Assembly (NCBI GenBank): GCA_949283905.1
Contig: CASDUB010000023.1
Location: 1-5,676, forward strand
DNA: 5,676 nucleotides
Direction: 5' to 3'
Source of the DNA: an uncultured Lachnospiraceae bacterium
GTDB taxonomy: Bacteria; Bacillota; Clostridia; Lachnospirales; Lachnospiraceae
Below, piece after piece: positions 1 through 5,662 of this stretch. How positions within the stretch are numbered: the stretch's first letter is position 1; each line of letters starts with the position of its first letter. Below the pieces are notes generated by a model. That model was not told the DNA's origin and ran no database searches. It saw nothing but the letters and a program-made list of their open reading frames with translations. The position numbers and the translations under genes are program-made.

Positions 1-1275
1 CTAAAAATTCTTAACTGTTTTAACATAACCGTGCTGTATAGGTTTCCACTCCACTTTCTTTACAAACGCGCAGAGCGATATCGGCAAGTATGTAAACATG
101 AATACAGGGAACGTGAATACCGATAAAATCTTTTTATATGCAGGCGCATGTATGTTCTTCCACTCGCATACCGTGGTAACGGCTCCATAGAGCAGCAGCA
201 CCATAAAGTAGCTGAAGATCGAAGAAAGCATAAAAGATGTTGTCTCATTAAGAAGTATTTTCGCCCTGTACGCAGTCATGGTCAAAGCGCTCATCGAAAC
301 AAGCGCGTTGAAGAATACCGCTATTATCGTCATAAGCATGCTCGGTGCGACTGTCATAAGCATATCATAACACGAAAATCTGCGTTTTCCGCCGAAGCAG
401 CGTTTAGTAAGCTTAGCGCCATATTTACTATCCACCTGATAAAAACCTTTTGACCATCTGAGTCTCTGTCTCCATGACTGAGAAAATCTGGTAGGCTGTT
501 CATCATAAATCACAGCGCTGTCGCAGTATCCTATTTTCTGTCCTTCTATTGCGCAGTTTACGGAAAATTCTATATCTTCGGTAAGCAGATGGAAAGGCCA
601 TCCGTTGTTTGCTTCGACTACTTTAGTTGAGATCAGAAATCCCGTTCCCGATATAGCGCAGTTTGTTCCCAAAAGGTGACGCGGGAAATTAAGGAATCTG
701 CTCTCTCTTAAGAACCAGAGCGCATATCCGGCAGAAATCCAGTTAGAAGCAAAATTCTTTGAATTTCTGTAACTTGTTATAGCGCTGTATTCGCCGCTGT
801 TGAACGTGTTATTCATCTCTCTGACAAAATTCTTATCTACGATATTGTCGGCATCAAACACGAAAAATCCGGCGTAATCCTTAAGTTTGTCTGAATTCAT
901 AAGTCTGCGGAAGAAATAATCCATGGCGTATCCCTTACCGACCTGAATTTTATTAAATCGTTCATATACGAATGCACCGCTTTCACGCGCTATCTGAGCC
1001 GTATTATCCGTACAGTTGTCTGCCACAACATAAATATCTATCAGATCAGAAGGATAATTTTGTTTTTTCAAACTTGCTATCAGATCCGCGATAACATTTG
1101 ACTCGTTTCTCGCGCATATGATAACGCCGTATTTATTTAATGTATCAGATTGTTTAGTTTTTTTTCTTTTTTTATTGATAAGTCCGTATGCCAGAAAGAA
1201 GAACTGATAGGCATAGGCAACGGTTATAAAAAATCCCAAAACCGTATTAAAAAGCTCAATAAAATCCAACATCAT
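1..1275 (-). CDS. Membrane-bound family 2 glycosyltransferase (processive, QxxRW type)
   Basis: A complete 424-residue protein whose stop codon occupies the first three bases of the window. It has the hallmarks of a GT-A fold, family 2 inverting glycosyltransferase: an N-terminal membrane segment (about residues 9-33) followed by a basic stretch KKRKK; the nucleotide-binding ARNES (55-59) and VVADNCTD (83-90) motifs; a metal-binding DAD (141-143); the TED catalytic-base motif (232-234); and QRLRW (270-274), the QxxRW signature of cellulose, chitin and hyaluronan synthase-like enzymes. Three further hydrophobic segments follow (about 303-330, 349-370, 383-405), then a WKPIQH motif near the C-terminus that is common in this bacterial subgroup. 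It probably moves a sugar from a UDP-sugar to a growing envelope or extracellular polysaccharide at the membrane. Donor and product cannot be read from the sequence. No partner gene (PilZ, deacetylase, export protein) lies in the window. The start could be either of two adjacent ATG codons (1275 or 1272). Family is firm; substrate is unknown. Confidence 0.93.
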   Translation of the reverse strand: MMLDFIELFNTVLGFFITVAYAYQFFFLAYGLINKKRKKTKQSDTLNKYGVIICARNESNVIADLIASLKKQNYPSDLIDIYVVADNCTDNTAQIARESGAFVYERFNKIQVGKGYAMDYFFRRLMNSDKLKDYAGFFVFDADNIVDKNFVREMNNTFNSGEYSAITSYRNSKNFASNWISAGYALWFLRESRFLNFPRHLLGTNCAISGTGFLISTKVVEANNGWPFHLLTEDIEFSVNCAIEGQKIGYCDSAVIYDEQPTRFSQSWRQRLRWSKGFYQVDSKYGAKLTKRCFGGKRRFSCYDMLMTVAPSMLMTIIAVFFNALVSMSALTMTAYRAKILLNETTSFMLSSIFSYFMVLLLYGAVTTVCEWKNIHAPAYKKILSVFTFPVFMFTYLPISLCAFVKKVEWKPIQHGYVKTVKNF

Positions 1276-1280
1276 CGAAT

Positions 1281-1285
1281 CTCCT
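1281..1285 (-). promoter_or_regulatory. Ribosome binding site of the glycosyltransferase gene
   Basis: AGGAG on the minus strand lies 5 nt before the first ATG (1273-1275) and 8 nt before the second (1270-1272). The spacing favours the second ATG as the true start, which would shorten the protein by one Met. This changes nothing functionally. Confidence 0.75.
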
Positions 1286-1356
1286 ATTATACTGCTCTTA
1301 AGGAAAATTGACGTCTTTAGTTTACATCAACTTATAAGCTTGTTCATTAGTTTCGT

Positions 1357-1385
1357 AGTATATCAAGAAAAATACGAAAAATCAA
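1357..1385 (-). promoter_or_regulatory. Sigma-A type promoter for the glycosyltransferase gene
   Basis: Read on the minus strand, the -35 element TTGATT (1380-1385) and the -10 element TATACT (1357-1362) are separated by exactly 17 bases. Each differs from consensus at two or fewer positions. Transcription would begin near 1350 and leave a leader of about 75 nt before the start codon. This is the best-spaced candidate on this strand in the intergenic region; it is predicted from sequence only. Confidence 0.7.
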
Positions 1386-1564
1386 CAGGATTTGTTTACA
1401 CTTTCTTAACTTTATATTAATTTCCAGTTAAATTATTCTTATTATTATTTTTTATTCGCGAATTGCACTTTTTTGTCCTCGAACAGTATCCTTTTTTTAT
1501 CTTATTTATACAATTTCCATATAAATTCCCTATCGCATATTCCTCAAAAATATAATCCTCAACT

Positions 1565-1577
1565 TCACACTTTGTGA
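1565..1577. promoter_or_regulatory. Inverted repeat overlapping the dehydrogenase promoter (possible operator)
   Basis: TCACA (1565-1569) and TGTGA (1573-1577) form a perfect 5-base inverted repeat with a 3-base centre. It lies in the spacer immediately upstream of the -10 and includes its TG extension. The half-sites resemble those of CRP/FNR-family and Rex regulators, but their order and spacing (TCACA-N3-TGTGA) match neither canonical site (TGTGA-N6-TCACA for CRP, TTGTGAA-N4-TTCACAA for Rex). The repeat is real; its use as an operator is inference. Confidence 0.35.
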
Positions 1578-1583
1578 TATAAT
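1575..1583 (+). promoter_or_regulatory. Extended -10 promoter for the dehydrogenase gene
   Basis: TGATATAAT is a perfect extended -10 (TG, one base, TATAAT at 1578-1583). No recognisable -35 hexamer is present at 16-18 bases upstream (around 1554-1561), which is tolerated in extended -10 promoters but often signals dependence on an activator. The start site would be near 1590, giving a leader of about 125 nt before the ATG at 1717. Confidence 0.65.
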
Positions 1584-1655
1584 AAGCGCGGTGTTATTTT
1601 AGGCAATTTTTTTATAAACTGTCAAAACGGCACATGAGGGTAATTAATTATATTT

Positions 1656-1669
1656 GGCATGATAATGCC
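1656..1669 (+). other. Small hairpin in the dehydrogenase mRNA leader
   Basis: GGCAT and ATGCC pair around a GATA loop. A second weak stem, GCAC (1671-1674) with GTGC (1680-1683), follows directly. Neither is followed by a U-tract and no known riboswitch core was recognised, so this may only stabilise the 5' end of the mRNA. Confidence 0.3.
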
Positions 1670-1700
1670 GGCACGAAGTGTGCAAATAAAAAAGAGGGTA

Positions 1701-1706
1701 AAGGAG
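1701..1706 (+). promoter_or_regulatory. Ribosome binding site of the dehydrogenase gene
   Basis: AAGGAG ends 10 bases before the ATG at 1717. It is the only good Shine-Dalgarno match near the start and fixes that start, which places the Rossmann GAGNVG motif at residues 12-17 as expected for the family. Confidence 0.8.
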
Positions 1707-1716
1707 CAACAAACAA

Positions 1717-2661
1717 ATGGAAAAAAACAAAAACAAAATCGTAGTCATAGGTGCGGGTAATGTAGGTGAAACAATCGCAAACGTTCTTATGGTACGTGAA
1801 CTTGCAAATGAGATCGTACTTTGCGATATCAACGAAAAACGTGCGAAAGGATGCGCCCTTGATATCGCTCATGGAACAGCTTTCTTTGAGCAGATCACAG
1901 TAAGACAGGGTGGATATGAAGAATGCGCTGACGCCAACATAATAATCGTAGCTGCCGGCGTGGGAAGAAAACCGGGACAGACACGCCTTGATCTTGCGAA
2001 AGTAAACATGTCAATAGCAACTGACGTTGCAAAGAACATAAAGAAATACGCCGAAGATCCGATCGTCATCGTAGTTTCAAACCCTGTAGACATTCTTACA
2101 ATGACTATACAGAAAGAAACAGGATACGATCCTAAAAAAGTCATCGGAACAGGAACATCTCTTGATACAGCCCGTCTCCGCTATCTTATCGGAAAAGAAT
2201 GCGGCGTAAGCGTAAAAGACATTATTGCATATGTTCTCGGCGAACATGGCGACAGCCAGGTATCACTCTGGAGCCGTGTAAGACTCGGCGGAGTTTCTCT
2301 TGCAGGATTTACAGAGCAGTTCAATATGAACCTTGATCATGAAGCAATTTCTAAAGAAGCAAGAGATTCAGGCGCTGAAATCATTGCTGAAAAAGGCGCT
2401 ACATACAACGGTATCGCAATGGCAGTATCAAGAATTGTTGAAGCCATCGTTAAGAACGAGAACGCGGTTCTGGCTGTATCTCACCTTCTTGTCAATCCAA
2501 AATACGGCGCATGGGCAGGCGTTGCCATGAGCGTACCTTGTATCATAAATGAAAACGGTATCCAGAAGAGCGTTTATATCAATATGGACGACGATGAAAA
2601 AGCTGCAATGGACAGATCAGCTCAGACAATCCGCGAGTTCTGGAACAGCACTCAGGAGTAA
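1717..2661 (+). CDS. L-lactate/malate dehydrogenase family protein (LDH-like, with malate-type specificity Arg)
   Basis: A complete 314-residue cytosolic NAD-dependent 2-hydroxyacid dehydrogenase of usual family length. Visible residues: Rossmann motif GAGNVG (12-17); Asp37 at the end of the second strand, favouring NAD over NADP; mobile loop GRKPGQTR (83-90) with catalytic Arg90; SNPVD (121-125); Asp150 and substrate-binding Arg153 in LDTAR; catalytic His177 in GEHGD (175-179); and GATYNGIA (227-234) as in LDHs. Overall wording (LDTAR, GEHGDSQV, GATYNGIA) is that of L-lactate dehydrogenases. However, the residue that selects the substrate (position 102 in LDH numbering, Gln in LDH) is Arg84, as in malate dehydrogenases. 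The enzyme therefore either interconverts malate and oxaloacetate or has altered specificity; automatic annotation would probably say L-lactate dehydrogenase. The His that binds the activator fructose 1,6-bisphosphate in bacillary LDHs (His188) aligns with Ile170, so that control is probably absent. It is transcribed alone from its own promoter. Family certain, substrate open. Confidence 0.93.
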   Translation: MEKNKNKIVVIGAGNVGETIANVLMVRELANEIVLCDINEKRAKGCALDIAHGTAFFEQITVRQGGYEECADANIIIVAAGVGRKPGQTRLDLAKVNMSIATDVAKNIKKYAEDPIVIVVSNPVDILTMTIQKETGYDPKKVIGTGTSLDTARLRYLIGKECGVSVKDIIAYVLGEHGDSQVSLWSRVRLGGVSLAGFTEQFNMNLDHEAISKEARDSGAEIIAEKGATYNGIAMAVSRIVEAIVKNENAVLAVSHLLVNPKYGAWAGVAMSVPCIINENGIQKSVYINMDDDEKAAMDRSAQTIREFWNSTQE

Positions 2662-2673
2662 TTCCCTTTTTTA

Positions 2674-2702
2674 TTGACATCATTTATTTTTCGTGATATA
2701 TT
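2674..2702 (+). promoter_or_regulatory. Strong sigma-A promoter for the riboswitch-ATPase transcript
   Basis: A perfect TTGACA -35 (2674-2679), a 17-base spacer, and TATATT (2697-2702), one mismatch from the -10 consensus, preceded by the TG extension at 2694-2695. Transcription should start near 2709, about 20 bases before the riboswitch P1 stem. It begins only 12 bases after the stop codon of the dehydrogenase gene, so the ATPase is set up as a separate unit. A near-consensus promoter suits control imposed downstream by a riboswitch. Confidence 0.88.
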
Positions 2703-2727
2703 TTGCAAAAATAAAATACATGACTGA

Positions 2728-2818
2728 TAAAAGTAGAGGGAGTAATCTAAATACATTATCAACAGACCCAGCGAACAATCGCTTGGTAATGTATGCCTGA
2801 ACGGTGATGAGACTTTAC
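2728..2818 (+). promoter_or_regulatory. yybP-ykoY family riboswitch (Mn2+-sensing) aptamer
   Basis: The 5' leader of the ATPase mRNA carries the conserved elements of the yybP-ykoY class. P1 pairs AAAGT (2730-2734) with ACTTT (2812-2816). The 5' loop GAGGGAGTAA (2736-2745) matches the GGGGAGUA-type L1. A long stem (2751-2760 with 2785-2794) encloses AACAGACCC and a small AGCG/CGCT hairpin (2770-2773 with 2780-2783). A short GCC/GGT hairpin (2795-2797 with 2803-2805) is followed by GATGAGAC, matching the conserved ACGAGAC-type L3 strand. Members of this class bind Mn2+ between the two loops and switch on genes for Mn2+ efflux or homeostasis, including P-type ATPases in streptococci and lactococci. 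Here the 3' strand of P1 is also part of the 5' arm of the following terminator, so ligand binding should promote read-through (an ON switch). Assigned from remembered consensus and pairing, not from a covariance search. Confidence 0.88.
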
Positions 2819-2872
2819 ACAAAACAATTACGGGTTTATATTCGTGATTTTTTGTGGGAAGTCTCTTTTTTT
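2809..2872 (+). terminator. Riboswitch expression platform: Rho-independent terminator
   Basis: GAGACTT (2809-2815) pairs with AAGTCTC (2859-2865). The stem continues through CACAAAA (2818-2824) with TTTTGTG (2850-2856) and ATTACG with CGTGAT around an apical loop, and is followed directly by seven T residues (2866-2872). The 5' arm uses the same bases as the 3' strand of aptamer P1 (2812-2816), so the two structures are mutually exclusive. This is the standard antitermination layout for the yybP-ykoY class. Confidence 0.9.
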
Positions 2873-2939
2873 ATCAGGTTAATACCGCGTAAAGTTCAAC
2901 GGCACTTTTGTTGATGAATCGGTCGCACTTGTTTTATTC

Positions 2940-2959
2940 GGAGGTAAGTTTGGAGGTAA
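2940..2959 (+). promoter_or_regulatory. Tandem ribosome binding sites of the ATPase gene
   Basis: GGAGGTAA occurs twice, 12 bases apart (2940-2947 and 2952-2959). The second GGAGG (2952-2956) is 5 nt before the ATG at 2962 and decides that start. The first is 5 nt before an in-frame TTG at 2950, which would add only four residues (fMet/Leu-Glu-Val-Asn) to the protein. A further in-frame TTG at 2908 has no Shine-Dalgarno support and was not used. Confidence 0.75.
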
Positions 2960-2961
2960 AC

Positions 2962-5577
2962 ATGAAAGATTGGTACAAAGTAAAAAAAGACGACGTCTTC
3001 AAATCGTTTGAAACGAGCGAAGACGGCTTAAGTCAAAAAGAGGCTGACGCCCGTCTTGAAAAGTACGGCAAAAACATGCTTGAAGAAGCGAAAAAGAAAA
3101 CTTTCATAGAAGTTTTCTTGGGTCAGTTCGCCGACCTGCTCGTCATCATCCTGATAGCCGCAGCTCTCATATCGGCGTTCACAGGCGAAGCCGAAAGCAC
3201 TATTGTCATAATCGCAGTGCTTATACTTAACGCCGTGCTCGGAACAATACAGCATTTTAAAGCTGAAAAGTCGCTTGAAGCTCTTAAGTCTCTGTCTTCT
3301 CCATCAGCCAAAGTAATAAGGAACGGACAAATAACAGAGATAGATTCGGTTTATGTAGTTCCCGGAGACATACTGCTTCTTGAAGCCGGCGATATGGTAG
3401 TTGCTGACGGACGTATAATCGAAAATTTTTCGCTTCAGATAAATGAAAGTTCGCTTACCGGCGAATCTACCAATGTCGATAAAAAAGATATTGAAATAGA
3501 AGAAGATACCGCCCTTGCGGATCGTATAAACATGGTATATTCCGGAAGCCTTGTTACATACGGCAGAGCTTATGTTTTGGTTACAGGCACCGGAATGAAT
3601 ACAGAGATCGGCAAGATAGCCGAACTCATGAACAAAACAAAAGAAAAGAAAACGCCGCTTCAAGTATCTCTCGATCAGTTCAGCAAAAAACTCGCAATAT
3701 CCATAATGATCATCTGTCTCATCGTATTCGGACTCAGCGTAATGCGAAATATGCATATAATGGATGCGCTGCTATTCGCCGTTGCTCTTGCTGTTGCTGC
3801 AATACCTGAGGCTTTAAGTTCAATAGTTACAATAGTTCAGGCCATGGGAACACAGAAAATGGCCGCCGAAAATGCAATAATTAAAAATCTTGCAGCTGTC
3901 GAATCCCTTGGCTGCGTATCGGTCATATGTTCAGATAAAACAGGAACGCTTACGCAAAATAAGATGACCGTTCAGGACATATATGTTGACGGCAAAGTTA
4001 CTAACGCCGCAGGACTTGACCTGAAATGCCGCGCTCACAGATATCTTCTTTACAACGCCGTACTTGCAAACGACTCTTCCATCGTAGACGGCAAAGGTAT
4101 CGGAGATCCTACAGAATACGCGCTGCTTGAAATGTTCAGAAAAGTAGACGATCTTAAGCAGGATGATAATTTTGCACTAACCGACGATCTGCTTCGCAGC
4201 TTTCTTGAAAGGCTTGAAGAGGTTCCTTTTGATTCAGACAGAAAGCTGATGAGTACGAAGCACCTCATCCACGGCGTTCCGACTGTATTTACAAAAGGCG
4301 CCCTGGACGTACTGCTTGAACGCTGCGACAATATACTTATCGGCGAAGAAGTACGTCCTATAACCGATCAGGACAAAGCCGATATATTAGCCGCAAACGA
4401 CAGTTTTTCAGAGCAGGGTCTGCGTGTATTGGCATTCGCATTTAAAGAGACCGATGAGAAACTGACTGTAGAAACAGAATACGGATATACATTCATCGGA
4501 TTGATATCAGAAATTGATCCGCCTCGTGAAGAATCAATACAGGCCGTAGCCGATGCTAAGAGCGCCGGTATAAGAACCGTAATGATAACAGGCGATCATA
4601 AAGTTACGGCAACTGCTATAGCCAAAAAGATAGGAATATTTGAGGAAGGCGACATGGCCGTTACAGGACAGGAACTCGACGCCATGTCAGACGAAGAGCT
4701 TGACAAAGTAATAGAAAAAATTTCCGTATACGCACGTGTTTCTCCCGAAAACAAGATTAGGATCGTAGATGCATGGCAAAGAAAGGGAAAAGTCGTTTCT
4801 ATGACAGGCGACGGCGTAAACGACGCTCCTGCTCTTAAAAAAGCCGATATCGGCGTTGCCATGGGAATAACGGGAACAGAAGTTTCTAAAGATGCTTCAT
4901 CAATGATCCTTGCGGATGATAATTTCGCAACTATAATTAAAGCAGTAGCAAACGGAAGAACAGTATTTACGAATATTAAGAATGCCGTTCTCTATCTTAT
5001 ATCCGGAAACTTCTCGGCTATTATAGTTGTTATATTCGCATCCCTTGCAGCTCTGCCGGTTCCGTTCCAGGCAGTACAGCTTCTGTTCATTAACCTTGTT
5101 ACAGATTCGCTTCCTGCTCTTGCCATAGGCGTAGAACCAGGCGAATACGATGTTCTTAAAAAGAAGCCGCGTGATCCGTCAGCAGGCATTATGGACAAAA
5201 GCTTTGTAAAACGAGTAGGCCTCCAGGGCGGACTTATCGCCATCTGCGTAATATGCGCATACTGCATGGGACTTACACTCGGAGCAGCACAGGCTTCAAC
5301 CATGGCGTTCTCGACACTTACGCTGTCGCGTCTCCTGCATGGATTCAACTGCAGAAGCGAGCATAGTCTTGCAAAGATCGGATTTAAGCGCAACCGCGCA
5401 AGCCTTAACGCGTTCCTTCTCGGACTTTTACTTGTAATATGCGTTCTCAGTATCCCGGTAGTTATGGGCATGTTCTCGGTAAGCGCCCTTACATATGACA
5501 AATATTTATGGATAGCGCTGTTTGCATGTATTCCTACTATTATCATTCAGTTAGTCAGAATGATAATAGAGCGCTGA
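2962..5577 (+). CDS. P-type cation-transporting ATPase (P2 type), probable Mn2+/Ca2+ exporter
   Basis: A complete 871-residue inner-membrane pump of normal length for bacterial P2 ATPases, ending in tandem stops (TGA TAA). In order: cation-ATPase N-terminal domain (about 3-50); M1-M2 (56-96); actuator domain with TGES (166-169); M3-M4 (244-290) with IPEAL (281-285); phosphorylation motif DKTGTLT (325-331, Asp325 the phosphorylated residue); nucleotide-binding domain with GDPTE (381-385) and FTKGA (443-447); DPPR (519-522); TGDH (543-546); TGDGVNDAP hinge (615-623); and M5-M10 (about 674-868) with NLVTD (711-715) in M6. No heavy-metal-binding domain or CPC motif is present, excluding the Cu/Zn/Cd type. 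Ion ligands Glu283, Asn711 and Asp715 match site II of SERCA, while the site I Glu of M5 is Ala686. This suggests one ion per cycle, as in Mn2+/Ca2+ pumps of the PMR1/SPCA kind. The upstream yybP-ykoY riboswitch supports Mn2+ as inducer and probable substrate. Start set by GGAGG at 2952. Family certain, ion inferred. Confidence 0.95.
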   Translation: MKDWYKVKKDDVFKSFETSEDGLSQKEADARLEKYGKNMLEEAKKKTFIEVFLGQFADLLVIILIAAALISAFTGEAESTIVIIAVLILNAVLGTIQHFKAEKSLEALKSLSSPSAKVIRNGQITEIDSVYVVPGDILLLEAGDMVVADGRIIENFSLQINESSLTGESTNVDKKDIEIEEDTALADRINMVYSGSLVTYGRAYVLVTGTGMNTEIGKIAELMNKTKEKKTPLQVSLDQFSKKLAISIMIICLIVFGLSVMRNMHIMDALLFAVALAVAAIPEALSSIVTIVQAMGTQKMAAENAIIKNLAAVESLGCVSVICSDKTGTLTQNKMTVQDIYVDGKVTNAAGLDLKCRAHRYLLYNAVLANDSSIVDGKGIGDPTEYALLEMFRKVDDLKQDDNFALTDDLLRSFLERLEEVPFDSDRKLMSTKHLIHGVPTVFTKGALDVLLERCDNILIGEEVRPITDQDKADILAANDSFSEQGLRVLAFAFKETDEKLTVETEYGYTFIGLISEIDPPREESIQAVADAKSAGIRTVMITGDHKVTATAIAKKIGIFEEGDMAVTGQELDAMSDEELDKVIEKISVYARVSPENKIRIVDAWQRKGKVVSMTGDGVNDAPALKKADIGVAMGITGTEVSKDASSMILADDNFATIIKAVANGRTVFTNIKNAVLYLISGNFSAIIVVIFASLAALPVPFQAVQLLFINLVTDSLPALAIGVEPGEYDVLKKKPRDPSAGIMDKSFVKRVGLQGGLIAICVICAYCMGLTLGAAQASTMAFSTLTLSRLLHGFNCRSEHSLAKIGFKRNRASLNAFLLGLLLVICVLSIPVVMGMFSVSALTYDKYLWIALFACIPTIIIQLVRMIIER

Positions 5578-5611
5578 TAAATTATTTCCGAACAATCACT
5601 GAGACATATTT

Positions 5612-5662
5612 AAAAAGCAGTGTCACATCAATGATTTTATCATTTGATCGACGCTGCTTTTT
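5612..5662. terminator. Intrinsic terminator after the ATPase gene, probably bidirectional
   Basis: AAAAAGCAGTGTC (5612-5624) pairs with GACGCTGCTTTTT (5650-5662) with a single G-U wobble. An inner stem pairs ATCA with TGAT and ATGAT with ATCAT, and the loop is TTT at 5636-5638. The arms supply a T-run on either strand, so it can end the ATPase transcript and also stop a convergent transcript from beyond the right edge of the window. It begins 34 bases after the stop codon. Confidence 0.9.

Larger units (their letters stand above)
1276..1716. other. AT-rich divergent intergenic region with promoters for both flanking genes
   Basis: A 441-base non-coding stretch between the start codons of the divergently transcribed glycosyltransferase and dehydrogenase genes. 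It contains the leftward promoter (1357-1385), the rightward extended -10 (1575-1583) with an overlapping inverted repeat (1565-1577), a 10-base palindrome ATTCGCGAAT (1454-1463), and a rightward leader with a small hairpin (1656-1669). Between about 1386 and 1560 it is very AT-rich, with T-runs, and shows no convincing coding potential or tRNA-like structure on either strand. Confidence 0.8.

Noticed and set aside
1286..1291. Perfect TATAAT on the minus strand just upstream of the glycosyltransferase start
   Set aside because: It adjoins the Shine-Dalgarno sequence and would start transcription within a few bases of the ATG, leaving no ribosome binding site. No -35 is found at 17 bases. The promoter at 1357-1385 is far better placed.
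1463..1492. Possible plus-strand promoter TTGCAC, 18 bases, TATCCT
   Set aside because: Both hexamers carry two mismatches and the -10 lacks the conserved final AAT pattern. The extended -10 at 1575-1583 is much stronger and closer to the gene.
2642..2672. Possible intrinsic terminator after the dehydrogenase gene
   Set aside because: The stem is only GGAA/TTCC plus a three-pair inner stem, with unpaired bases between. It is too weak to list as a terminator despite the six T residues after it.
2896..2914. Stem TCAAC/GTTGA between the riboswitch terminator and the ATPase start
   Set aside because: Five pairs around a nine-base loop are expected by chance in a stretch of this size, and nothing around it suggests a function.
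2908..2961. N-terminal extension of the ATPase from a TTG at 2908
   Set aside because: The 18 extra residues have no Shine-Dalgarno sequence before them and no relation to the family N-terminus. The ATG at 2962 has GGAGG at the right distance, and MKDWY is a typical P2 ATPase beginning.
3304..3756. A 150-codon open frame on the minus strand inside the ATPase gene
   Set aside because: It is antisense to the actuator domain and M3, and its Tyr/Phe-rich composition is typical of a reverse-strand shadow; no family is recognised.
4992..5546. A 184-codon open frame on the minus strand inside the ATPase gene
   Set aside because: It lies wholly antisense to conserved transmembrane coding sequence, has no plausible ribosome binding site or recognisable domain, and is rich in Arg and Ser as expected of a shadow frame.
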